Assembly: GCA_964035795.1 (NCBI GenBank)
Contig: OZ038327.1
Coordinates: 6,328,985-6,392,984, forward strand
Length of the DNA: 64,000 nt
Direction of reading: 5' to 3'
Origin: Pterobdella sp. o SKG-2022
Lineage: Eukaryota > Annelida > Clitellata > Hirudinida > Piscicolidae
The first letter of the stretch is position 1. Each line of letters starts with the position of its first letter. Position numbers and translations under genes: made by a program. Under the pieces are notes generated by a model. The model searched no databases. It worked only from the letters and a program-made list of their open reading frames with translations, and had not been told where the DNA came from. Positions 1 to 11,299 of this stretch are shown here, in pieces.

Positions 1-828
1 AAGTATCTTTCATTAGGTTTGAAATTTTTTTTAAACTAGTCTCATTTAATTTGTCGCATCGTTCTTAAGCGATTCATCAATAGTATTGAACCTGATAGAA
101 TAGTCAGCTTTGATATTGAATTTAAATATTCCAATCATTTGCAAGATCATATATTACAATAAAAAGATGAAGATGCCATAAAACAAACATTTCATCTACG
201 AGCTTTTTCAATTTCTCTTCTTTCTTTGGTTAACTTTAATATAAATATAAGAGACCAGCCTATGAAAAAAAAGTTCAGAACAATCCCTTGTGCACAAAAT
301 AGCGTCTTGTTGTGAATGTTTGCAAAAATTATAACAAATTGAATAGTTCGAGTGACCTTTTTTTTCTCATACACCTTAAAAAAAACCATAAAAAATGAAA
401 AAAAAGAAAATGAAGTTTTAGCATACTACTACAAATACATATATTTTTGGCTTGTTCCCAATATTTGTGATAAGTCATTTATGTAGAAAACAAGTGTTTG
501 ATAGCATTTGAAAGTGACCAAAAAATCAGTTTTCCCAAACACCCATAGTGCAAACTACAGGCTTTGTAAATAAACATCTTTATGGATGTATGAAAACTGT
601 TTTGATTTTTTATACACAAGACTCAAAAAACAGCTAGTAGTAAATTTTAAGTTTCCATAATTTTAATGAGATAAGTGTTTAAAAGTTTTGTCATATATTT
701 AAGTTGCCAGGCAATGAGATAAGATAGAAAATGTTGACAATGGACAGGATGTTGATTTTGATTAGCCTGGTAACTATTAAGTCTAATGAGTTTGTTGCCA
801 ACGAAAGTATAAACTTGTATGTAAACAA

Positions 829-1015
829 TGAGAGATTCGATGTTTTTTGGTCATTCTGATTCTTTGTTGTTATGTCTCTGTTCCATAGAGGATGATGTGT
901 TGGGAAACTCATCATATGCACACCAAACGACTGTTGTTGGTGTGATGGAGAAGGATCGATTCGAAACAATTTTTACTCATCTTCAAAGTGAAGATAAATT
1001 TAGAGAAAAATAATT
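829..1015 (+). pseudogene. piggyBac-type transposase relic, N-terminal part
   Basis: An open stretch that reads like the start of a piggyBac/PGBD transposase domain: a D-x-LGNSS segment followed by KDRFETIFTHLQSEDKF, which matches the family pattern of a D/N-RF residue block and a 'LHF-DN'-like block. It stops shortly after and a minus-strand LINE relic follows from about 1,090. The matching C-terminal half of the transposase resumes at about 3,925 on the same strand, so this is one element split by a later insertion. No terminal inverted repeats were identified with confidence. The family assignment comes from residue patterns only. Confidence 0.5.
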
Positions 1016-1089
1016 AATCTTCGAAGTTGAGATCCTTAATATATATATAAATATATACGTTTAAAATTCACGAAAAGAGAATCAAATTT

Positions 1090-3850
1090 ATTCAATCTTC
1101 TTTTTATTCGTGCTCCTGTAGCAGGCTCCCCTTCAGCTTCCAGCGTTTTTTGTTTTGAGCCAGTTCAATTGCTTCGTTGAGTGTGAGCTTATGGCTTTTA
1201 AGGTCTTTTTTGATGGTTGCTAGAAGACTGGTGCTTGGTTTTCCTCTTTTTGTGTTTTTTGAGGCTAGACATTCCATTGTAGCTCTTTTTGTCGGAACTT
1301 GGTTGTTCAATCGAAGAATGTGGCCTAACACCTGCCAGCGTCTTTTTGCTACAATTTGAGACACTGGTTTTGCCAGTGTTGACTTTTTTTGTAGACATAC
1401 GGTTGGGCCAAAAGATACCGCATGCTTGTCGGAACATTCTTCTGTTGAAGGAGTCTATTGATTGTTTCATTCCTTTGTCTATTTCCCAAGTGCTGCATCC
1501 GAAGAGCATAATGCTTTGCACGTAAGCACTGTATCTCCTAATCTTTTTTTTTCTAGAAACCTTGGAGCACCAAATTTTAGCTTTGTCATCGCTTCAAACG
1601 AAATGGTTTTTCTCCTTTTCCATTCTTCAAGAGAAGAATGTTAAGTAACATGCCCAACTTTTTGCAACTCTTCCATTCATCCTTGTTTCTTTCTATTGTT
1701 AGGACTTCTGTTTTGTCATTGTTTATGTGAAGATTCTATTTTTTCGAAATTTGTTCTACTTTTATGAAATCTATGCCTTCTTTGCTTAAAAAATCCAAGT
1801 CGTCTGAGTAGGAAATGTCTTGCACCGTGATTTTATTTCTGACCTCTTTGAGAACTGTTTCCAGATACAACGTAAACATGACAGGACTTTTACCATTGCC
1901 TCGAGGTATGCCTATGTTAGTGGAAAAGTTGGATCCTTCTTCAGAATAAATTTGCTCTCACTTTCAATTCAGTTTTAGTAAGAAGAAAATCAATGCGCTT
2001 TGTATGTTGAGGATTGAGAATATTTTTCACTTTTCTCTGTCTACTGTATCGAATGCGCTTGACATATCTATTCTTTATATTGTTAATTTTTTTTGAGAGC
2101 TTATTGATTTTGCTATATATAACTTAAGAATTCACACCACATCTGCTATTGACCTCCCTTGTCTGTAGGCTGCTTGGCTGGGTGAAATGTATTCTTCTAT
2201 TGCAGGTCTCATTCTCTCTTGAGTGATGTTTGATAGTATTTTTCTTATTATTGATAGAAGTATAATTGGTTTTGTGTTGTTTACAATTTTTGGTTTGTTG
2301 GTTTTTTGGCTTGGTATTATAATGCCAAGTCCTATTTGATGTGAGAGGTTATTGTCTATTGTATCCTTCAAAATATCAGTGAGTTGTTTTAATGTTATTA
2401 TACTGAGTCTTTTCATCCTTTCTGCTACCATTTTATCATAACCTGATGATTTGTTGTTCTTGAGTTTGATGATAGCATCTATGACTTCTTTGTTTATGAT
2501 GTTGACTTTAATTGAAATTGTTGACGGGTTTTCCAATGGAGATTTAGTTGTGATTGATTTTTTGGTGAATTTTTCTTGATAAAATTTAGTTAGGTTTTGT
2601 TGTGTGTAGGATGGTAGAGTTTTCGTATGTATATTGTCAATTTTGAGTTGGCTTTGTACATTCTTGAGTTGTAATTGCTATTTTCAATTTTTATCAATTG
2701 TTCTTCTGTAATTTGCAGAGTATTAAAAGAGTATTTCATGTTAATTTGTTTTTGTAGTTTATATTTATCTTTGTTAATTTCAGTTTTTAATGCTTGTTTC
2801 AGATTACAGTATGTGATTTCATTATTTTTTATTTATTTTGTAATTCAGTTTTATGATTTCTGTATCATCAGTTTTCATTGTTTTATCATCTTGTTTTTCA
2901 AAGCTTTTCAGAGCTGATTGATAAACTATTTTTTGAAAATTATATAAATTATTATTTTAATTATTGAGACATTTTGTTTTGATAATTCCATTAAAGTTTG
3001 ACATTGGTTTGTGGAAGTTAAATTTTGTATTGTGTAAAGGTTTCTTCCATAACTGGTGAGGTTTTGGTAGCTCGAGGGTCATTTTGACAAGTCTGTGGTC
3101 TGTGGAAATTGTTATGCCTGAGAAGCTCCTTGAATTTTTAATGAATTATTTTATTTTTTGGAATGTTCAAATAATCTATTGTATTGTGGACAGTTTTGCC
3201 ATTTGGATTTTCTTTCCAGGTTGTTAGATGTCTGGCAGGATGTTTGAAGATGGTGTTGGTGGCAAGAAGATTATTTAAACTAAGAAAATCATTTAACATA
3301 TTTCCATTTTTGTTTTCACTTCCTCTTGCAAAATTTCTCTTGTGGTTTGATTTTTGATAAATTCTGCCTATTTTTCCATTGAAATCTCCTTGAATTAGTA
3401 GTATTTGATTGTCTTTTGTTTTGATGAATTTCTTGAGTTGTAGAAACTCGTCATAAGCTTGTTTATTCTTGTTGCATGGAACTTGAGATGGTTTATAGCA
3501 ATTTAGAACTTTCATACTGGAGCCTTTGATTGAGCCTTCGAGAATTGCGAGTCTGTAACTTACATTTTTTATACAGACGTTTGTCCAATTTTTGCTCACT
3601 ATAAAACCTTAACCGTAGTTTTGCGATTTTGACAAGAAAAGATGTAGATTGCAGTTTTTTAATGGAATTGTTTGTTCCTTCGAGACCTTCGTCTCCTGTA
3701 GACAAAGTATATCCATGTTGTATTCGGTAAACAATTTGTCTAGGCACTCTTTTTTTAGCTTGACTGGATAGCCCACGAACATTTATAGACCCACTCGAAA
3801 GCTGGTTGGTATTTCTGATTTTATTTTGGTAGTTTACCATGCTGCAATTA
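1090..3850 (-). mobile_element. Degenerate non-LTR retrotransposon (LINE) relic
   Basis: Read on the minus strand, the pieces occur in the order endonuclease, reverse transcriptase, C-terminal domain. The endonuclease part (about 3,599-3,138) contains LLIQGDFNGKIG and later TWKENPNGKTVHNTIDYL, typical of the APE-type endonuclease GDFN and IDY motifs. The RT part (about 2,536-2,132) contains IIKLKNNKSSGYDKM and the QAAYRQGRSIADVV block. The C-terminal part (about 1,364-1,104) contains RRWQVLGHILRLNNQVPTKR, the usual 'W-GH-LR' signature. Several frameshifts and stops separate the pieces, so the element is dead. It lies inside a plus-strand piggyBac relic. The clade is uncertain, RTE-like or a relative. 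Confidence 0.75.
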
Positions 3851-3924
3851 CAACTTAGGAAGCAGACCGGAAATTTTTAATAAAACATTTTAAAATAAAT
3901 TTTTTCAATTCGCTTGCATCGGAG

Positions 3925-4530
3925 TTTTTCAATTTTAACGAGTCAATGTGTAAATCCTTTGGCAATTATGGAAGCAAGCAATTTTTGAAAAAGGAGCCAG
4001 TAAGATTAAATACAAAGTGTGGCGTGCACCCCTACTTTTGGGTATTTATCTTGGTGGGGTTCATGTCAAAGTCCTAATTTCAGTTTAAAAATAGAAGATT
4101 GTTTTGAGTTAAAAGGTGATTTTGAAATAAGGTTTTGCTCAGCCATTTGTGCTTCCATAACTTTTCAAAAATTTTGATTCTTATGAAAGCTTTTGACAAA
4201 AAGTCCATTAGAGTAACAGGAAAGAAAACATATCAGAAGACTGCCCACTGATGAAAAATTTTTACACTGAAACAAAAAAGAATTTTCATTTTTATTGCGA
4301 CAAAAAGATAGAAATAATTTAGTGAAATTGAAGGATAGCATAATTTTGAATATAGACTCAAACGCTGTAGATATTGAACAAATGCCTGATGATGAAGACT
4401 TGACCTTCATTTTCATTGGGGTATTCTATAGAATGAACAGACAAATCGTGTAATTGGTCAGACAAAAACTACTACAATATGTGAGAAGTGTGATGAAGGC
4501 CTGCATCACAAATGTTTTAAAGAGTATCTA
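3925..4530 (+). pseudogene. piggyBac-type transposase relic, central and C-terminal parts
   Basis: At about 3,930-4,060 the translation reads FNESMCKSFGNYGSKQFLKK and continues with EPVRLNTKCGV. This aligns by eye with the family's 'DESM-PYFGRH-CKQF-RGKP-RFGYK' block, in which the first catalytic aspartate of the DDD triad precedes E-S-M. Here that position is Asn, so catalysis would be lost even without the frameshifts. At about 4,440-4,520 the reading IGQTKTTTICEKCDEGLHHK, followed by CF, resembles the C-terminal cysteine-rich zinc-binding domain of piggyBac/PGBD transposases. Frameshifts and stops separate the parts. It belongs with the fragment at 829-1,015. Confidence 0.6.
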
Positions 4531-4914
4531 AAAGTAAACTCAATTATTGTGTTTTTTTGTGTTCGCTATGGCCTGGCAGCCTAAATATAGGAGAGCCTTT
4601 TGTTTTGGAAAGTATTAATTTTTTCTAAATAAGACATTGAATTCAGCTCTAATACCTTCCGAAAACCCCGTGCTAAAGATTTTCTGAAAAATTTTAACTA
4701 TCAGAACTTTAATGAGTTCAAGCAAGTTTTGTTGAATTTTGAAGAATAAAGAATTCATGGTGTGGAAAAGATGCTGAACACATCCATGTGAACAAGATTT
4801 GTACATTTCAAATTTAAAATGACTTTTTAAAAATCTGTTATTTTTTGAAAACTTTATTTCAAGTTTCACGTCAGATTGAAGTTTAAAATAAATTTAAAGA
4901 CATTATGGTTTAAA

Positions 4915-5005
4915 TAGGAGGTGACATCACCCAGTTATGGGATCATTTGGAAGTGAACCACCCAGTAAAAAGTCAATTGGAGGTGACGTCACCCAACCAT
5001 AAATT
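4915..5005. repeat. Two near-identical direct repeats with palindromic core
   Basis: GGAGGTGACATCACCCA at about 4,917 and GGAGGTGACGTCACCCA at about 4,979 are near-identical direct repeats about 62 bp apart. Each contains the palindromic core GGTGACGTCACC or its one-base variant. They follow the piggyBac relic and could be subterminal repeats of it or of another DNA transposon. No TTAA-flanked terminus was recognised, so the assignment is open. Confidence 0.5.
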
Positions 5006-5221
5006 CAATTTTCGTTAAACACTGTGGAATTGGAATGGGAGGAAGCAGTTAATGAGGAATTTGATGAAGTCCTTCCAAACCTTTCAACGTGCCATCGTTG
5101 TATGGAACCAATTAGCGAACATAATTGTGTTTTTAATTGTTTTGCATTTTTGTATCTGAAATATCTGGAAACTTTTCTTAAAGATTGAATCTGCAAAATC
5201 TCCATCAATTTCAAGTCTTTT

Positions 5222-5345
5222 CACATTAATCTTCCGTCCACCCATCCATCCATCTTCATTTGCACCAATTCTTATTTTATTTACTTATACTCTTCATTTA
5301 TTTATTTATTCATTTATTTTTTATTCTAATCCATCTTTTCATCCA
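5222..5345. repeat. AT-rich tetranucleotide (CATC/TTTA)n tract
   Basis: Short imperfect tetranucleotide arrays: a CCATCCATCCATC block is followed by runs of TTTATTTATTCA. This is simple-sequence DNA with no coding signal. The hydrophobic translation it gives is an artefact. Confidence 0.7.
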
Positions 5346-5479
5346 TTATTTGACTTTTTTGAATGCTTGCAAAATTAACACCATTACAAACAATTTAAAG
5401 AGCAACACTGTTGTCTGCTTCTCTGCAATAACTTCAACCGATGATCGAAAAATTAAATTTAAATTTTTTTTATTTTAGT

Positions 5480-6185
5480 TGGTTTAGGAAATATTTTTTT
5501 ATAAAATTTGAATAAGAAAAAATAAATTGAATGGTTGAACTTCTTCGAGGTCAATTTAGAGCCAGTTTAGCAATACAAGGAAAGTGCTAAATGAATGCAT
5601 CTCATCTGATACTCTCTACCAAGTCTTAATCCCAGATAGAAAGTGAAATCAAAAATCAATTTATACAGTTCAGAAAAAAGTTGTTTGCAAGATCATTTTT
5701 CGAGATGGCTACCAAGAAGTTCTTGAACAGTGGAAGTTGAAGGCGAGGTCTTGTGTCTAAAAGTAGTCAGCTAGCCTACTCAAATTTTTTCAAGGTTATA
5801 GCTGAAATTCATAGAAATGGTGGTTTTTTTATAAAAAGCTGCTTTAATGAGACATTTCGTAAAAGATTCTTTATGGTTAGAACTATGGAGAAGTTTGAAA
5901 AATAAAACTATTCCTGCAATAACAATGAATAAGCAATGAGATGAGATTGCAAGAAGATGACGGAGTCAATCAACAGAATGCAATGATTTGTGTACTCGAT
6001 ACACGAACTGCGACGAGACGCATATAAGTGTTCATTGTTGCCGCATTCCCGGAGCCCTTTAAACGAGACTTCTGGGCCTCGACGTGCAATTAATCATACC
6101 TCCATCTACTTCCAACATTACTCTAAAATTTGCAAACTAATGGTTGAGTATTCTTATTGAAATTTCATGCATTTACTTCATCATT
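5480..6185. other. No gene recognised
   Basis: AT-rich sequence read in all frames. No exon with credible splice sites and family resemblance was recognised, and no RNA gene. It could hold decayed repeat material. Confidence 0.4.
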
Positions 6186-6186
6186 C

Positions 6187-6362
6187 GTCAGCCCGTATAA
6201 CTCAAAAGTTAGAGCATTAGACTAATCACCTAAAGTTACCGGGTTCGAACCCGTATGGGCCAACAATTAACACCTGTTCCACAGTGTTTTCACTAAATTA
6301 AATTTGTAGCAAGCGCTTTGGTTTACAAGAAAAAGCGCTTTATAAATACCGCATTACATTAA
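6187..6362 (+). repeat. tRNA-Ile-derived SINE, full copy with LINE-like 3' tail
   Basis: The first roughly 75 bases fold as a tRNA. The 5' arm GCCCGTA pairs with the 3' arm TATGGGC, there is a D-arm-like ACTC/GAGC pair, an anticodon loop CTAATCA (AAT, isoleucine), and a T-arm with GGGTTCGAACCCG as an intact B box. The unrelated body (acctgttccacagtg...) ends in a tail with two AGCGCTTT half-sites in inverted orientation, followed by ATAAATACCGCATTACATTA. The same head, body and tail recur at 47,434-47,602, which shows this is an interspersed element and not a lone tRNA gene. Confidence 0.85.
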
Positions 6363-6973
6363 AATTTAGGAACAAATTTTAAAATTTGAAACAATTTATC
6401 AGTAACTCAAATTAAAAATTGGTATTCATACCTTGTGGTGCTTGTGAGCCTCCAACCACTTGCCCTTGGATCAGGCTTGTGTCACTTATGTGGCTCTGAG
6501 AATATTATTCGGCTTCACGCCTCTTTTTATGACCAGTCTTTGAGTTTTCTTATTTTTCAAGATTATTATTTATGTTATTAGTTGAATGTTTGTTTTTCAT
6601 GTGTAAAGAAAATACAGCAGTTGTCAGGTCGTAAGCTTCTACATCGGTGATGCAATGCAGTCTGTTTAGCTTTGAAAAGTCCATATGCTTGCAAATGAAT
6701 CCCAAGATTTAAACTATTTGAACACATCAAAACACCAAAACCTAAAATTCAGTTATGTGATGTGAACGTTTATTTGGAAATACCAAAGTTGAAATTTTTT
6801 GCTCTCTTGGGCACCTTGACGTCGCAGAACCTCAGTCCCGTTATGTCAGACGTGGCATCCTTATTTTTTGTTATAGTCCCATTAGTTCAACGTAATATGA
6901 ATTATCTTGCAAATAATTTCCTTTTTTCAGCAACTATATTTTAGCTGTATATTGTCTTTAAGCTTGCTATATA

Positions 6974-6977
<4 letters not shown>

Positions 6978-7060
<83 letters not shown>
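6978..7060. repeat. (GT)n microsatellite
   Basis: A pure GT dinucleotide run of about 80 bases with imperfect TGTGTTTG sequence for a further roughly 40 bases. No other function is visible. Confidence 0.97.
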
Positions 7061-7063
<3 letters not shown>

Positions 7064-7129
7064 ATGTGTTTGTAGTATTTGTGTGTTTGTGTGTGGGTAG
7101 TATTTATGTGTATCACATTAAATAACTTT

Positions 7130-8490
7130 CAACCTCACATTTTAAATGTTGAAAAGGTGGATTATGATCGTTAAAACTCATATTTTGAAAATTTCCAGTT
7201 TGGCTGGAAGTTGATTTTATTCTCTTGGTTTGTGAGTTCATAACTTCCCACAGACCTGCCCCAAGGAGCCCTCTCATAAAAGCATCTTGTTGTGCATACA
7301 AAATGTCACAAATAATGATGTCTCATTGTACATCTCAAGGATTTCTGTGTGTATGTGTGCGTGGAACATGTTTGTGCATACATGTATAGGAATGTGTTAA
7401 GAATGAATGGCTGTCACTCGAATCAAATTTCATTGAAATTTCGTGACTTGTCTTGCAAATTTTTTGTTTTCATTTAGTTTAAGTTGGGCTTTATTTCAAC
7501 TTAATATTATTTATATTCTAATTTTACCTGCATCTGTTCATTATCATTTTTCTAAATAATCTTCAACATTCCAACATGTTTTCATTTCCTTTTATGAACC
7601 CTCACTCTATTTTATCTAGTTTTTGTGTCAAAGATTTCATGAAACGTTTTAAATCTCAATTAATTGTTGTTAAAATTTCTATTTGAATTTATGTAACACT
7701 AACATACGCCATTTTCAAATTAACTTTTCTTGTCTGGCCACAATTTTATCTGTTTAAAGAATTTTAATTAAAATTGAACACTACAAAAGTGAATGAAATT
7801 TTTTTATTACGTTCATTCCTGCACATCATATGATGTAAGATTTGGATGTTTGAAAGATTTAAAAATGTTTCAAAAAGTTTTTCAAAGAGTTTTCAAGTCT
7901 CTAAAATAAAACTCACTCATTGAATGCACGTTTTTCGTCTTGTTAATTGTATAAAAGCTTCAAATATGAATGCCGTCTTTGCGCCAAGAAACTTTCTTTT
8001 CAAATGACTTCCAACTAATTCATGATAAAAACCAAATCTACAGTTTAGTTCTTGTTGTTTTTGTTTTTATGGAAGAAGCTGGAGACAACTTGGTGGTCAA
8101 TGGTTTTATATTGTGTAATGCCGCAGAGTGGTTTCTCAAATAGGTCAACCTGAATTAATTTTTGTTTCTCCGATTTCTCCATTGCAGACGAAATGGCCCA
8201 TAAGCTCCAGGATGTTGCTTATTTGTCAGTCACTGTGTTTCTTGTTTGAAGAGTTCTCACTCTTTACCCCTGTCTGAAAATTCACTTTAGAGCATTGTCT
8301 CAAAAGTTTTTTGACAGGCACCACGTGATTAGAAAATCACAACTGACGGTTGTATATGGTGTCAAATTACTTGGGATATCACTATAATTGTTTGGAACTT
8401 CACTTTTAACGGCAAGCACTCAAGTTTGCTCATTTTCCATCTTCAGCTTTGTTCCACACTCAGATTTAACGTGTTATACACATAGTACTG
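7130..8490. other. No gene recognised
   Basis: AT-rich intergenic sequence. A short open piece after a TTGCAG at about 8,183 (reading DEMAHKLQDVAYLSVTV) ends in a stop within 20 residues. It has a splice-acceptor-like start but matches nothing I recognise. No repeats with clear family resemblance were seen. Confidence 0.35.
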
Positions 8491-8511
8491 TTATCCGTGT
8501 GGATTTCAAAA

Positions 8512-8820
8512 ATGTCAAGTGCAAAAACGTATGATCTTTACAAAAAAAAATCCATCAAAGCTGTAGTTCCACTTCTGGGAACACTTGCTCTAAAATGGCA
8601 TGGTTTCGAATTATGCTTCAGAGAAATTTGCCCAATGTTTGCATCTTGCACAGCTCGGTACAGTTCGGAGGTTGGTGATTGCTTTGTTTGGCTGCTTTGG
8701 TGTGAACATCGTCATTTACACTATTCAACATCAGCCGTAATGTTGAAGTGGTTGATGCATCCTGTTAAAGAGGCATCCATGGAAACTCTTCTTCTTAGCA
8801 CGCTCTCATTTCCAGGTTAG
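8512..8820 (+). CDS. Unrecognised open frame of about 100 codons
   Basis: An open frame starts at an ATG near 8,497/8,512 and ends TTTCCAGGTTAG, so the last codons overlap a possible splice donor (CCAG|GTTAGT). The translation is cysteine- and tryptophan-containing (segments FELCFREICPMFAS, FVWLLWCEHRHLHYS) with no motif I recognise. Length and composition are unusual for random sequence this AT-rich, so it may be an exon or an old repeat ORF. It has no recognised neighbour exon, so I do not assign a function. Confidence 0.25.
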   Translation: MSSAKTYDLYKKKSIKAVVPLLGTLALKWHGFELCFREICPMFASCTARYSSEVGDCFVWLLWCEHRHLHYSTSAVMLKWLMHPVKEASMETLLLSTLSFPG

Positions 8821-8829
8821 TACCTTAGA

Positions 8830-10790
8830 GGTGTGTGTGAAGGTTGCAATCAAGTTATTCTGATTCTATTGGAACAAAAATCTCTTCTCTTAAAAGGCTA
8901 GACTGTCGTCTCTGACATTGATTATCACTAGTTTTCAGGTGTCTAGTCACTTTCATTCTAGATCAGTCATTTGCTTTCATTAAAGCAATATTTTTTATTG
9001 TGTTCAACGTCATGCTTTTGATAATGATTTTCCAGCTAGCGCAAGACTGTCTGACAAAAGTTGCTTTTCACATCTTCAACATAGAAAAGTAGGAGTAGGA
9101 ATATCCTGCTCGAAACAATGACCACTAACTCAGAATTTTAAAAATTTTCGTCAATTTCTTGCTGTTGTTTCAAAAATTTTGATTTCGACGCCACATAGAT
9201 GTGGTTGCAGCCGTGGCCTGCTCAGTCCAGAAACTACTGAACTTCATCACACTGTTTCACCAACTGAGCAATTTTTCAACTTTTCCGACATATGTATATT
9301 TGTTACATTTTGTCACATTTTTTATTCAAAATAAATGTTTTAAAAAAGAGAATTTGACAAACAAGTATTCTTCCTTAACCTGAAAGTCACCTGCACCATT
9401 CACGAATGGCTATTGCAAATGCATTAGAGTGCTTTTGGAGTGAAAACCTCGCCATCCAGTTTCTAACTTTTCATTAAACACCCTACAAGAAGTACTATAA
9501 AAAAAAAAGTACTGCATAATAGTCCACCAAAACTATTGAAACTTTTCAGGTAGTTCATAGCACTTGAGTCTTTCAAGTTCAATTATACAAACAATCAAGC
9601 TGATAAGCTCAGTTCAAGAGATGCAAATAAGACGTGTAATGAAGTATAAAAAAAATTTTTTTGAGAAATTTTAGAATTCTATAAATACTTGCAAGATCCT
9701 GTGACTAAAAAAATTATTAAAAATATGAATAAGATGTAATCAACAATTTTTGATCTGGATCGAGAATGACTGAGTATAATTGAAAAACAGTTCATATAAA
9801 AAAACTTATCAGTTGAACACAAATCTTCTCAAACTCGCGTTATAAAGTTTTGATGATGAAAGTTTTTGATTTGATTCGAATCCTGAAAGCTTAGTGTATT
9901 TAAACAGAATGTGCAAAGTTGGTAATGTTGCTAATATTGGCTTTGTGAAAGACTGCTTGAGGTGAGAGGTTTAAAATAAGGAATTGCTCATTGGTTTAGC
10001 ATTTATAATTGAGTTTAAAATTAAAAAAATTTCAATTAAAATAATGGAGTTTTTAATTGAAAAGATATGGGCAAGTTACAAGGACTGATGCTGACAGCTT
10101 GCATGGGTTTGAGGGAAGAAGGAAGGAAAGGATTTTTCCAGTGCAACTTGTCATGATCATAAGCACTGGAAAATAAAATCTAATAACTCTGTGGATTTAC
10201 TCACAAATACTTACTCCTATTTGAAATATTTTCTAAGTTATGAGAGAAAAAGTTTGCACTATAATCCTCTTTCAACCATTTTAGAAGTTTATTGTAGAAA
10301 TTACGGAAATAAAACTGTAAGGAATGAGCTCGCAATGGAAAAGGAATTATTATTGTTTTTATTATTATTTTATTTTTTTTTTGTCTCACTTTAAATTATT
10401 TTTTTAAATATTAGCCTATCTAGTTAAAATGATAATGGAGGTGATATTTCAAACAATTTTGTAAAGACTTTTTGAAAATTAATCAGGAAGAAGATGGCGA
10501 TTAATATTCTATGCCTACAAATTGTTGCTGATGCACTAGGCTTTTCAAAAATACTGAAACAATATTGAAAGCTATTATATTGTAAATGTGAAAAAAAAAC
10601 TTTAAATCAAAGATGCACATTTGGAAAGCGATTCCTGAATTCTTTGGTGAAGGTGATGAAGAAAAAGAAAAGATAATGGGAGATGAAAAAAAGAGGAGGA
10701 GGAAGACGATGATGTTCAACGGGAACGCAACAAATTAGTTGTATTCGATATTGCAGAAGGAATGGTGATTTAAAAGATCAAAAGTGTAGC
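8830..10790. other. No gene recognised
   Basis: AT-rich non-coding sequence. Short frames around 9,201-9,383 and 10,191-10,394 are low-complexity hydrophobic readings without splice context or family resemblance. Confidence 0.35.
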
Positions 10791-10795
10791 TTCCT

Positions 10796-10849
10796 TAGTT
10801 TTAGTAGTAGTACTAGTAGTATTATTAGTAGTAGTATTAGTAATAATAA

Positions 10850-10880
<31 letters not shown>

Positions 10881-11292
10881 AGTAGTAGTGTCAGTAGTAG
10901 TAGTAGTTGTAGTATTAGTAGTAGTATTAGTAGTAGTAGCAGTAGTAGTTGCTGTAGTAGTAATAATAGTAGTAGTAGTGTTAGTAGTAGTAGTATTAGT
11001 AGTGTTAGTATTAGTAGTAGTAGTGCTAGTAGTAGTAGTAGTTTTAATATTAGTAGCAGTAGTAGTTGTAGTATTAGTAGTAGTAGTAATGGTAGTAGTA
11101 ATAGTTGTAGCAGTAGTAGTAGCAGTAATAATAGTAGTAACAGTAGTAGTTGTAGTAGTAGTAATGGTAGTAGTAGTTCTTGTAGTAGTAGTAGTAGTAG
11201 TAGTAATTTTTGTTGTAGTAGTAGTAGTATTAGTAGAAGTTGTAATAGTAGTAAGAGTAGTAGTAGTTCTTGTAGTAGTAGTATTAGTAGTA
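10796..11292. repeat. Degenerate (AGT)n trinucleotide tract, about 500 bp
   Basis: Almost every triplet is AGT or a one-base variant (ATT, AAT, TGT, GCT). One strand therefore reads as poly-Val/Ile and another as poly-Ser. This is an old, interrupted microsatellite. The 137-codon valine-rich frame it produces is not a gene. A much purer (AGT)n tract is at 55,405-55,719. Confidence 0.95.
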
Positions 11293-11299
11293 ACTACTT

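Noticed and set aside
6187..6258. A functional tRNA-Ile gene
   Set aside because: The arm pairing has mismatches, and the same head with the same non-tRNA body and tail occurs elsewhere, which marks a SINE.
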